Shown here one piece after another: positions 1-5,973 of a DNA stretch of 16,881 nucleotides (within the stretch, counting starts at the first letter, position 1; every line of letters begins with the position of its first letter). Under the pieces are notes generated by a model. The model saw nothing but the letters and a program-made list of their open reading frames with translations, searched no databases and had not been told where the DNA came from. This stretch comes from Candidatus Omnitrophota bacterium. GTDB lineage: Bacteria > Omnitrophota > Gorgyraeia > Gygaellales > Profunditerraquicolaceae. The DNA lies in the NCBI GenBank assembly GCA_028687205.1, contig JAQUAP010000026.1, positions 1-16,881 on the forward strand, written 5' to 3'. Made by a program: the position numbers and the translations under genes.

Positions 1-124
1 GTGAGGCCTGCGCCAACGCAGGCCGAACGATGCACGGGAGATGTGGGAGCGCCGACAGGCGCGGGGCCTATTGATAAATTGATTTGGTGGGTCAAAATTC
101 CGTTAGAACATAACGGTAGACCCA
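1..124. other. Gene-free segment with strong stem-loops; possible structured RNA or element end
   Basis: I recognise no protein or RNA family here. Three stem-loops are visible. GGCCTGCG (5-12) pairs with 17-24 around a CCAA loop. GCGCC (49-53) pairs with 58-62 around GACA. A compound hairpin has GGTGGGTC (86-93) pairing with GACCCACC (119-126) and an inner stem CCGTTA (100-105) pairing with TAACGG (111-116). The last hairpin is followed by GCCA (127-130), so it looks like a tRNA acceptor/T-arm minihelix. However, its loop lacks the usual TTCRA and two extra bases separate the stems. A GTG-initiated frame runs through bases 1-234, but its product is low-complexity and crosses the repeat arm, so I do not call it a gene. 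Confidence 0.35.
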
Positions 125-207
125 CCGCCATGTTGGAAATGGAGCGCTCTGAAGAAGCCCCCTATAGGGGGCTTCCGACGAGAAAACGAGGCAGCGCTCT
201 TTTAAAA
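125..207 (+). repeat. Left arm of 83-bp perfect inverted repeat
   Basis: Bases 125-207 are the exact reverse complement of 1704-1786, with no mismatch over 83 bp. Identity stops at 124 (pairs with 1787) and at 208 (pairs with 1703). The arm starts with CCGCCA, contains a 22-bp perfect palindrome (154-175) and a wider stem GAGCGCT (142-148) with AGCGCTC (193-199), and ends in TTTTAAAA. Confidence 0.95.
154..175. repeat. 22-bp perfect palindrome in left arm
   Basis: The half-site GAAGCCCCCTA is followed at once by its own reverse complement, giving a 22-bp perfect dyad centred on TATA. It lies inside the left inverted-repeat arm. A symmetric core in a repeat next to a recombinase gene is a candidate binding or crossover site. 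It could also be a REP-like dispersed palindrome or the stem of a transcript-end hairpin. Confidence 0.6.
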
Positions 208-349
208 ACTTGTCCTGAGTGTAGCGAAGGATAAAGTTCTTCACCAATCTTTTTTGTCCTTTTTATTTTGGGTAATTAAGGCCCAAAATAAAAATGACGG
301 ATTCTAAATTTCCCTCTTCCCTTCTATCTAGAGAAAGGAGCTTTGCCCT
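208..349. other. Leader region of the recombinase gene with AT-rich hairpin
   Basis: This is non-coding sequence between the left arm and the recombinase start. Bases 213-231 (TCCTGAGTGTAGCGAAGGA) have partial dyad symmetry. They resemble in style the short TCCTGAG...GAAGGA intergenic repeats common in many bacterial genomes. A 13-bp perfect hairpin has TTTTTATTTTGGG (260-272) pairing with 282-294 around a 9-nt loop. It could end transcripts in either direction or be an operator. A Shine-Dalgarno AAGGAG (335-340) lies 9 nt before the ATG at 350. I see no convincing sigma-70 promoter. Confidence 0.5.
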
Positions 350-1849
350 ATGAGATATTTTATCTATGCCCGTAAGTCAACCGATGATGAAGACCGCCAA
401 GTCCTCTCTATTGAGGCCCAGCTTAAGGAGCTTAGAGAATACGCCAAGCGTGAGAATATTGCGGTCATTAATGAGGTGATCGAAGCTAAGACCGCCAAGA
501 AACCCGGGCGCCCACTGTTCAATGATGTCCTCTTTCAGATCGAGCGCGGTGCCGCCGAAGGCATCCTTGCCTGGCATCCCGACAGATTAGCTCGAAACAG
601 CATTGACGGCGGCAAGATAATCTACCTCATAGACCAAAAGGTTATTCAGGACCTACGCTTCCCTACTTTCCGCTTTGATAACAACGCTCAAGGCAAGTTT
701 ATGCTCTCTATCGTCTTTGGCCAGAGTAAGTATTATATAGACGCCTTATCCGAGAATATTAGACGCGGGATAAGGCTTAAGCTAAGTAAGGGCATCTGGC
801 CGCAGTGGGCGCCTGTAGGTTATCTTAATGACCGCAAGACAAGAGGAATCATCCTGGACGAGGGCAAAGCTCCTTTCATCAGGAAGGCTTTTGAACTCTA
901 CGCAACGGGCTCTTATACCCTTGAAGGAATTCGCGAGAAGATAAACTCTCTCGGTATGAGCGGAAGACGCGATAAACCGTTATCCAGAAGCGACTATCAG
1001 TTTATATTACAGAATCCCCTCTACTATGGCGTCTTCCGCTATAAGGGCGAAATGTACGAAGGCACTCACGAGCCGATTATCACAAAGAAACTTTTTGATA
1101 AATGCCAGGAGGTCATGCGCCTGCGCGGCAAGCATAAAGAAAAACAAAGTAAACCTTTTGTTTTTAAAGGGCTGCTGCGCTGCGGTGAGTGCGGACGTTC
1201 AATAACCGCCGAAGTTCAAAAGGGTCATACCTACTACCATTGCACGAAAAGGTTAGTCCGCTGTTCGCAGAAATATATCCGTGAGGAAGAGCTTGCCGCG
1301 CAGATCAAGAGCTTCATTCAAAAAGTTTCTTTGTCTGATGATTGGACAGAGAAAATATTGAATGAGCTTGCTAAAGATAAGAACAAAGCTGTCCAATCAT
1401 CAGGTCTACCGCAGCAAAATCTGGAAGCTAAGATTAAGGCGATAGACGACAAGATAAGCAAGCTAATAGATATGTATTTAATGGGGTCTTTAACGCTTGA
1501 GGAATATCAAGCCAAGAAGGAAAGTTTTATCCAGGAAAAAAAGAAATTACAGGAATCTGCGAAGGATTTTGCTGCGGTAGGCTCTAATCGGTTCGAACCG
1601 GCTCGCGACTTCGTAACCTCTTTGAATAGAGCCCGTTGCGCAGTGGAAGAGGGAAATTTAGAATCCCAGAAGGAATTTCTGCAAAAGATTGGTTCGAACT
1701 TTATTTTAAAAGAGCGCTGCCTCGTTTTCTCGTCGGAAGCCCCCTATAGGGGGCTTCTTCAGAGCGCTCCATTTCCAACATGGCGGAGAGGCAGGGATTC
1801 GAACCCTGGGAACCTTGCGGCTCTCACGCTCTCCAGGCGTGCGCCTTAG
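350..1849 (+). CDS. Large serine recombinase (resolvase/invertase-type site-specific integrase)
   Basis: This is a serine site-specific recombinase, which cuts and rejoins DNA through a 5'-phosphoserine intermediate. The N-terminal resolvase domain (about residues 1-145) begins MRYFIYARKSTDD, with the catalytic serine at S10 after the YAR motif, and holds the conserved WHPDRLARN. A recombinase domain follows (PVGYLND near 155 to about 260). Next come a zinc ribbon with CGEC and two later cysteines (about 278-305) and a long charged coiled coil (about 365-405), all typical of the large serine integrases. The start is ATG with AAGGAG 9 nt upstream. The family-like C-terminal motif (NFILKERCLVFS) ends at about residue 461. 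From residue 452 the frame runs through the right inverted-repeat arm, and the last ~22 residues are antisense to tRNA-Ser(GGA), so the natural C-terminus is probably shorter or has been replaced. It is the only + strand gene in the window. Confidence 0.9.
   Translation: MRYFIYARKSTDDEDRQVLSIEAQLKELREYAKRENIAVINEVIEAKTAKKPGRPLFNDVLFQIERGAAEGILAWHPDRLARNSIDGGKIIYLIDQKVIQDLRFPTFRFDNNAQGKFMLSIVFGQSKYYIDALSENIRRGIRLKLSKGIWPQWAPVGYLNDRKTRGIILDEGKAPFIRKAFELYATGSYTLEGIREKINSLGMSGRRDKPLSRSDYQFILQNPLYYGVFRYKGEMYEGTHEPIITKKLFDKCQEVMRLRGKHKEKQSKPFVFKGLLRCGECGRSITAEVQKGHTYYHCTKRLVRCSQKYIREEELAAQIKSFIQKVSLSDDWTEKILNELAKDKNKAVQSSGLPQQNLEAKIKAIDDKISKLIDMYLMGSLTLEEYQAKKESFIQEKKKLQESAKDFAAVGSNRFEPARDFVTSLNRARCAVEEGNLESQKEFLQKIGSNFILKERCLVFSSEAPYRGLLQSAPFPTWRRGRDSNPGNLAALTLSRRAP
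1704..1786 (-). repeat. Right arm of 83-bp perfect inverted repeat
   Basis: This is the exact reverse complement of 125-207. On the - strand it starts with the last six bases of tRNA-Ser(GGA) including its encoded CCA (1781-1786), then holds a 22-bp palindrome (1736-1757) and a wider stem with GAGCGCT/AGCGCTC ends followed by TTTT. That stem could help end the tRNA transcript. On the + strand the same bases encode recombinase residues from about 452 to 479. Confidence 0.95.
1736..1757. repeat. 22-bp perfect palindrome in right arm
   Basis: Second copy of the 22-bp dyad (half-site GAAGCCCCCTA), mirrored with respect to 154-175. Being self-complementary it reads the same in both arms. It lies inside the 3' part of the recombinase frame and 24 bp beyond the CCA end of tRNA-Ser(GGA). 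Confidence 0.6.
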
Positions 1850-1868
1850 ACCACTCAGCCACCTCTCC
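1781..1868 (-). tRNA. tRNA-Ser (anticodon GGA)
   Basis: The - strand reads GGAGAGGTGGCTGAGTGG at the 5' end, a 5-bp anticodon stem CACGC/GCGTG around loop CTGGAGA (anticodon GGA, reading UCC/UCU), a long class II variable arm, a GGTTCGAAT T-loop and a closing acceptor strand CCTCTCC. Discriminator G and CCA are encoded (1781-1784). It is the last of three serine tRNAs in a row. Its final CCGCCA is shared with the inverted-repeat arm, so the arm meets the tRNA without damaging it. Confidence 0.95.
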
Positions 1869-1887
1869 AGAACCTAATTTTATCAAT

Positions 1888-1977
1888 TGGCGGAGAGTGG
1901 AGGATTTGAACCTCCGGTCGTCTTACGACGACAACGGTTTTCGAAACCGCCGCATTCAACCGCTCTGCCAACTCTCC
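1888..1977 (-). tRNA. tRNA-Ser (anticodon CGA)
   Basis: The - strand has acceptor GGAGAGT/ACTCTCC with G73 and encoded CCA (1888-1890), D-arm TTGGCAGAGCGGTTGAA, an anticodon loop TTCGAAA on a CGGT/ACCG stem (anticodon CGA, reading UCG), a long variable arm (GTCGTCGTAAGACGAC) and T-loop GGTTCAAAT. It lies 19 nt upstream of tRNA-Ser(GGA) and 12 nt downstream of tRNA-Ser(UGA), so the three are probably cut from one precursor. Confidence 0.95.
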
Positions 1978-1989
1978 AATTAATTTATG

Positions 1990-2074
1990 CGGTGGGGGTG
2001 GGATTCGAACTCACGGTCCCGTGAAGGACACCTGTTTTCAAGACAGGCCCATTCGACCACTCTGGCACCCCACC
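1990..2074 (-). tRNA. tRNA-Ser (anticodon UGA)
   Basis: The - strand has acceptor GGTGGGG/CCCCACC, D-arm TGCCAGAGTGGTCGAA, a perfect anticodon stem CCTGT/ACAGG around loop CTTGAAA (anticodon UGA, reading UCA and by wobble other UCN codons), a long variable arm and T-loop AGTTCGAAT. G73 is followed by CAT, so the CCA end is not encoded, unlike the next two serine tRNAs. Its first base (2074) directly follows the stop codon of the upstream membrane-protein gene, with no spacer. Confidence 0.95.
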
Positions 2075-2779
2075 TTAAGGCTTAACCATAAAAAGCTGGG
2101 AAAAAACAGCGTTAAAGATTGAACTGGCTATGGAATAAGCGCTATTAGAAAAATTAACGAAAGAAAATTCCTTGAATATAAAATTAAGGAAGAGCGCAAC
2201 CAGCCCGAGGCTGATAATATACATAAAAGAAAAACCGAAAATGTAATTACTTTTTAACAGGTCCCCCTTCTTGGAGCGGATAGATTGAGCCGCAAATACC
2301 AGGTGCAGGGCGATACTTAAACCGAAGAAAAACATCGCCCATTCAATAAGCCACTTATCCTGTATAAATATAGAAAGAAAAAGGTATAGGATAAATAAAA
2401 CGATGGTGTAGACAGGCAAAAGATAGGGCGCGAATTTAACCAGGGGCTGGAAAAAGCTGAAAATTATCTCCACCAGCCTATGCCCCCGCTCATAAACAAC
2501 TGCCGGCTCCCAAATGAATAAATAGACCAGGACAAGGGTTATCACTCCGACCCAGAAATAATTCTGCAAAGAGACATCGATATAAGCAATCTGGCTCAAG
2601 AAAGCTACCGAAAAGGAATAGACAAAAGGCAAGAGGCATATCCCGAGGATAAGCTTGATAATGTCAAAAACCTTATTGGAGATCCAGTTAGGTTTAGCCG
2701 GAGAATTAGGCCCTGCGCCTTTTAGGCCAGGCTTAATTTTCGGCTCAACCCCCTTGTTAGGAAATTCTTTCTTTTCCAT
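2075..2779 (-). CDS. Five-helix membrane protein of unknown function
   Basis: I do not recognise the family. The 234-residue product starts with a charged, proline- and glycine-rich tail (1-36), then has about five hydrophobic segments: 40-62, 74-92, 116-139, 145-164 and 179-201. It is therefore likely an inner-membrane protein. A conserved-looking loop, EPAVVYERGHRLVE, follows helix 2. The ATG overlaps the end of serS by 23 bp, which points to translational coupling. The stop codon abuts tRNA-Ser(UGA). No catalytic motif is visible, and its place between a synthetase and its tRNAs does not by itself show a tRNA role. Confidence 0.75.
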   Translation of the reverse strand: MEKKEFPNKGVEPKIKPGLKGAGPNSPAKPNWISNKVFDIIKLILGICLLPFVYSFSVAFLSQIAYIDVSLQNYFWVGVITLVLVYLFIWEPAVVYERGHRLVEIIFSFFQPLVKFAPYLLPVYTIVLFILYLFLSIFIQDKWLIEWAMFFFGLSIALHLVFAAQSIRSKKGDLLKSNYIFGFSFMYIISLGLVALFLNFIFKEFSFVNFSNSAYSIASSIFNAVFSQLFMVKP

Positions 2780-4025
2780 CCAGGTACCCCCTTAGGGCTT
2801 TAGGCACTAAAATTGTGCCGTCTTCCTGCTGGTAATTTTCCAATAGCGCTGCGACTGTGCGCGCAAGCGCAACGCCTGAACCGTTTAAGGTGTGCACAAA
2901 ATCCACCTTTTTATCCTCTTTTCTCCTGAACCTTATATTTGCCCGGCGGGCCTGGAAACTTTCAAAATTGCTGCAGCTGGAAACCTCCAGCCACTTATCC
3001 AGCCCCGGCGCGTAGGCCTCTAAATCATAGCACTTGCTGGCGGCAAAGCTTAAGTCCTGCGTCGCCAGTATGGCTACGCGGTAAGGAAGCTCTAAGAGCT
3101 GTAAAACTTCCTCGGCGTCTTTTACCAGCTTCTCTAATTCATCATAAGAGTTTTCGGGCTTGACAAACTTGACCATCTCCACTTTATCAAACTGGTGCAC
3201 GCGGACCAGGCCGCGGGTATCTTTGCCGTAAGTCCCTGCTTCTCTCCTGAAACAGGCTGTGTAGGCAGTATAATAAACAGGCAATTTATCTTCATCAAGT
3301 ATTTCATCGCGAAAGATATTGGTCACCGGGACCTCGGCTGTCGGAATTAAAAACAAATCATCATCTTTAAGCTTGTACATATCCTCTTCTAACTTGGGCA
3401 ACTGGCCGGTGCCGAGCATCGCGGGCCTGTTCACTAAAAACGGCGGAAAAACTTCGGTGTATCCGTGTTTTTGGGTATGTAAATCCAGCATAAAATTAAT
3501 CAACGCGCGCTCTAACCTGGCTCCTAAGCCTTTATAAAGGATAAAATTAGAGCCGGTGATTTTGGCGGCGCGGTTAAAATCGATAATATCCAGATTTTGA
3601 GCAAGATCGATATGGGTTTGCGGCTTAAAACTGAATTCCCGCTTCCCCCCCCAACTGCGCACAACCGTATTTTTTGTCGGGTCTCCCACCGGAACAGATG
3701 CATGCGGGATATTGGGGATGGTTAATAAGGCTTTATCCAGATGGGAATCTAATTCTTTTATCTGGCCTTCAAGCTGGCCTATTTCTCCGGAGACAGCCTT
3801 CATGGAATTAATTTTCCCTTTGGCGTCTTTTTTTTCTTTCAGCAAAGCGCTGATTTCGTCATTGGCTTTGTTGCGCTTGGCCCTTAAGACTTCCAGCTTA
3901 TTCAAGGTATTGCGCCTGTCATCATCAAGCTTAATCACGCTGTCCAAATCTAATTTTAGATTACGGTTTTTAAGCGCGGTTTTGACTAACCCTGCGTTTT
4001 CCCTGATAAATTTTATATCCAGCAT
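2757..4025 (-). CDS. serS: Seryl-tRNA synthetase
   Basis: Class II aminoacyl-tRNA synthetase of the cytoplasm that charges tRNA-Ser with serine through seryl-adenylate. The 422-residue length is normal for bacterial SerRS. Residues 1-105 form the N-terminal long helical hairpin that contacts the long variable arm of tRNA-Ser. Serine-site TAE is at 229-231, motif 2 at about 257-283 (CFRREAGTYG, arginines 260/261) and motif 3 at about 378-399 (HTLNGSGVALARTVAA). ATG follows the rtcB stop by 3 nt and AAAGGA overlaps the end of rtcB. A membrane-protein gene and three tRNA-Ser genes follow on the same strand, so enzyme and substrates are encoded together. No T-box-like leader is visible upstream because rtcB directly precedes it. 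Confidence 0.97.
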   Translation of the reverse strand: MLDIKFIRENAGLVKTALKNRNLKLDLDSVIKLDDDRRNTLNKLEVLRAKRNKANDEISALLKEKKDAKGKINSMKAVSGEIGQLEGQIKELDSHLDKALLTIPNIPHASVPVGDPTKNTVVRSWGGKREFSFKPQTHIDLAQNLDIIDFNRAAKITGSNFILYKGLGARLERALINFMLDLHTQKHGYTEVFPPFLVNRPAMLGTGQLPKLEEDMYKLKDDDLFLIPTAEVPVTNIFRDEILDEDKLPVYYTAYTACFRREAGTYGKDTRGLVRVHQFDKVEMVKFVKPENSYDELEKLVKDAEEVLQLLELPYRVAILATQDLSFAASKCYDLEAYAPGLDKWLEVSSCSNFESFQARRANIRFRRKEDKKVDFVHTLNGSGVALARTVAALLENYQQEDGTILVPKALRGYLDGKERIS

Positions 4026-4028
4026 ATT

Positions 4029-5477
4029 TTATCCTTTGATTACCCCTAATGGCCGCATCCGGCAGACGCGTTTAGACAACCCTGCGTTATGCACGACATC
4101 GACTACGTCATTAACATCCTTATAGGCCTGGGGGGCCTCTTCCACAATCGTTCCCCGTCCCGAAGCTTTGACTATTATACCCCGAGATTCCAATTCTTTC
4201 AACAAAGTATCTGCATTTTCAGAACGGGCTGAAGCAGTGCGCGATTTTAAGCGTCCGGCGCCATGGCAGGCGGAATAGAAGGTTTCTGCTGCTCCGGCCT
4301 GGCCGATAAGCAAATATGAATTCCTTCCCATATCTCCCGGGATAATCACGGGTTGGCCTAATTGCTTGTATTTTACCGGTAAAGCAGGATGCCCCGCGGG
4401 GATTGCCCGCGTAGCTCCTTTTCTATGCACGCACAAGACTTTCTCTTTCCCCTCCACAATGTGCTTCTCGATTTTTGCGATATTATGGGCTACGTCGTAA
4501 ATCAAAAACATCCCCAGCTTCTGCCAGGAGAGATTAAATATCCTTTCAAATGTTAAGCGGGTCAGGTGCATAAGACATTGCCGGTTGGCCCAGGCGTAGT
4601 TTGCCGCGCATTTCATCGCCCCTAAATAAGCCTTTCCTTCTGCGGAATCTACCGGAGCAGAGGCAAGCTGGCGGTCAGGAACATTGATATTATATTTAGC
4701 CAGGCAATGCACCAGGCTGCGGGTATAATCTTCGCATACCTGATAGCCAAAACCGCGCGAGCCGGAATGAATCATAATCGTAACCTGGCCCAGATTAAGG
4801 TTAAGCTCATCGCAGGCATCCCGATCATAAAGCTGGTCAATCACCTGGATCTCCAGGAAATGATTCCCGCTCCCTAATGTACCTGACTGCGCCTTGCCTC
4901 TTTCGTAGGCGCGTTCAGATACCGCGGCAGGATCTGCTCCCTGGATGGCGCCGTTTTCTTCGGTGCAATCTAAATCATCCCGGGTCCCGTAACCCTTTTC
5001 TACCGCCCATTGAGCGCCTTTAACCAAAATTTCCTTCTCTTCTCTCGCGCTCACCCGGATATCTCCTTTAGAGCCGACGCCCGAAGGGATATCCGAAAAT
5101 AAGGCGTAAGTTAATTCTTTTAGTTTATTTCTTACATCTTCATATTGAAGATTAGTTTTTAAGAGCCTGACGCCGCAGTTGATGTCAAACCCCACTCCTC
5201 CCGGAGAAACAACCCCGCCATTTTCAATATCGGTAGCCGCTACGCCCCCGATCGGAAAACCATAACCCCAGTGAATATCCGGCATGGCTAAAGACGCTCT
5301 TACAATCCCCGGCAAAAAAGCGACATTCGCTACCTGCTCCAGGGCTTTATCCTGGCGGATATCCTTTAATAATTTCTCGTCGGCATAGATAATCCCGGGC
5401 ACGCGCATCCCGGGCTTATAAGATTTGGGGATCTTCCAGCGGAAAGCATCAATCTTTTCCAAATTAATCTCAGACAT
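4029..5477 (-). CDS. rtcB: RtcB RNA-splicing ligase
   Basis: GTP- and Mn2+-dependent RNA ligase that joins 2',3'-cyclic phosphate (3'-phosphate) ends to 5'-OH ends, acting in RNA repair or tRNA splicing. At 482 residues it matches the longer, archaeal-type RtcB. Visible hallmarks are PGGVGFDINCGVRLL with metal ligands D98 and C101, the GSGNHFLE motif, HSGSRGFG, and CHGAGR near 404-409, whose H405 corresponds to the guanylated histidine. No intein interrupts it. The ATG has a good Shine-Dalgarno (AGAGGTGA) and overlaps the archease gene by 8 bp. The neighbours (archease, serS, tRNAs) support a role in tRNA or RNA repair, but none of the tRNAs seen here contains an intron. Confidence 0.97.
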   Translation of the reverse strand: MSEINLEKIDAFRWKIPKSYKPGMRVPGIIYADEKLLKDIRQDKALEQVANVAFLPGIVRASLAMPDIHWGYGFPIGGVAATDIENGGVVSPGGVGFDINCGVRLLKTNLQYEDVRNKLKELTYALFSDIPSGVGSKGDIRVSAREEKEILVKGAQWAVEKGYGTRDDLDCTEENGAIQGADPAAVSERAYERGKAQSGTLGSGNHFLEIQVIDQLYDRDACDELNLNLGQVTIMIHSGSRGFGYQVCEDYTRSLVHCLAKYNINVPDRQLASAPVDSAEGKAYLGAMKCAANYAWANRQCLMHLTRLTFERIFNLSWQKLGMFLIYDVAHNIAKIEKHIVEGKEKVLCVHRKGATRAIPAGHPALPVKYKQLGQPVIIPGDMGRNSYLLIGQAGAAETFYSACHGAGRLKSRTASARSENADTLLKELESRGIIVKASGRGTIVEEAPQAYKDVNDVVDVVHNAGLSKRVCRMRPLGVIKG

Positions 5478-5886
5478 CTAAAATCACCTCTGCCTGCCAG
5501 CCGGCTGCATTTTTAGCGACTTTAAGCTGATGGTACGTAGCCGCCTTAATTTCGGTATTTACTTTATAATTATTTATATCGCTCCCCAGGGCAATCGCCT
5601 CAATAGCATTATCTTCCAACTTATCTATCTTGATATTATGGAATATCAGCCCCCTGGATGCGGATAGGGATAATAATTCATTCAGCCAATCGATAAAAAG
5701 CCCCTCTAAATTATCCGAGCTTATTTTCAGGTTGATCCTGGTGTGGGTCTTGTTTTTGGTGAATTGCCTGCGGCTGGAAATCCGGAATATGGCGAGGCCG
5801 GCATTTTTAAAAAGGCTTTTTAAATCTTTGCCTTTTACCCGGATACCGATATCGGCGGTATGCTCAAAAACTTCGTAATTTTCCAC
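5470..5886 (-). CDS. Archease, RtcB-activating protein
   Basis: Small acidic protein that speeds RtcB guanylylation and multiple turnover. The 138-residue product has the family's N-terminal FEHTADIG (D12), a central GLFIDWLNELL segment, YHQLKV, and the C-terminal VILDV with the conserved penultimate aspartate. The start is GTG at 5886: the sequence opens directly on the conserved region, so this start is likely. No Shine-Dalgarno is visible, and the codon lies only 9 nt after the 3' end of tRNA-Lys. Translation may therefore be weak or depend on tRNA processing. Its end overlaps rtcB by 8 bp, so both products are probably made together. Confidence 0.93.
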   Translation of the reverse strand: MENYEVFEHTADIGIRVKGKDLKSLFKNAGLAIFRISSRRQFTKNKTHTRINLKISSDNLEGLFIDWLNELLSLSASRGLIFHNIKIDKLEDNAIEAIALGSDINNYKVNTEIKAATYHQLKVAKNAAGWQAEVILDV

Positions 5887-5895
5887 AAATATTAT

Positions 5896-5968
5896 TGGGC
5901 CATGTAGGAGTCGAACCTACGACCTTGACATTAAGAGTGTCCTGCTCTGCCAATTGAGCTAATGGCCC
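5896..5968 (-). tRNA. tRNA-Lys (anticodon CUU)
   Basis: The - strand has acceptor GGGCCAT/ATGGCCC with A73, D-arm AGCTCAATTGGCAGAGC, anticodon loop CTCTTAA (anticodon CUU, reading AAG) and T-arm GTAGG/CCTAC with TTCGACT. The outermost anticodon-stem pair is G-A. CCA is not encoded. It starts 5 nt after the stop codon of the lipoprotein gene and ends 9 nt before the archease start, so it is embedded in a protein-gene transcript. Confidence 0.95.
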
Positions 5969-5973
5969 GGTTA

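Larger units (their letters stand above)
125..1786 (+). mobile_element. Inverted-repeat-bounded serine recombinase unit next to tRNA-Ser
   Basis: A 1662-bp unit is bounded by two perfect 83-bp inverted repeats (125-207 and 1704-1786). It holds one + strand gene, a large serine recombinase, while all other genes in the window are on the - strand. The right boundary falls on the encoded 3' CCGCCA of tRNA-Ser(GGA), a typical place for integration. Possible readings are an invertible cassette that flips between the arms, one end of a larger tRNA-integrated element that continues left of the window, or a fold-back assembly artefact. No direct repeat of the tRNA 3' end, as expected for a simple integrated island, is visible inside the window. 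Confidence 0.5.

Noticed and set aside
86..130. Full tRNA or tmRNA 3' half
   Set aside because: The hairpin lacks a TTCRA T-loop and has two unpaired bases between the stems; no matching D-arm, anticodon arm or tmRNA features are seen upstream. It is kept only as a tRNA-like hairpin.
1..234. GTG-initiated 77-residue frame at the left edge
   Set aside because: It crosses stem-loops and the inverted-repeat arm, has no family resemblance, and its last part comes from repeat sequence. It is more likely a non-coding region.
1780..1983. 67-residue + strand frame
   Set aside because: It is antisense to two tRNA-Ser genes, and its motifs (RQGFEPWEP, RRVEDLNLRSS) are the well-known false peptides from tRNA sequence.
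3712..4125. 137-residue + strand frame
   Set aside because: Antisense to the serS coiled-coil region and the end of rtcB; shadow of a real gene.
4029..5477. Intein within RtcB
   Set aside because: RtcB is a common intein host in archaea, but this 482-residue product is continuous and of normal length.
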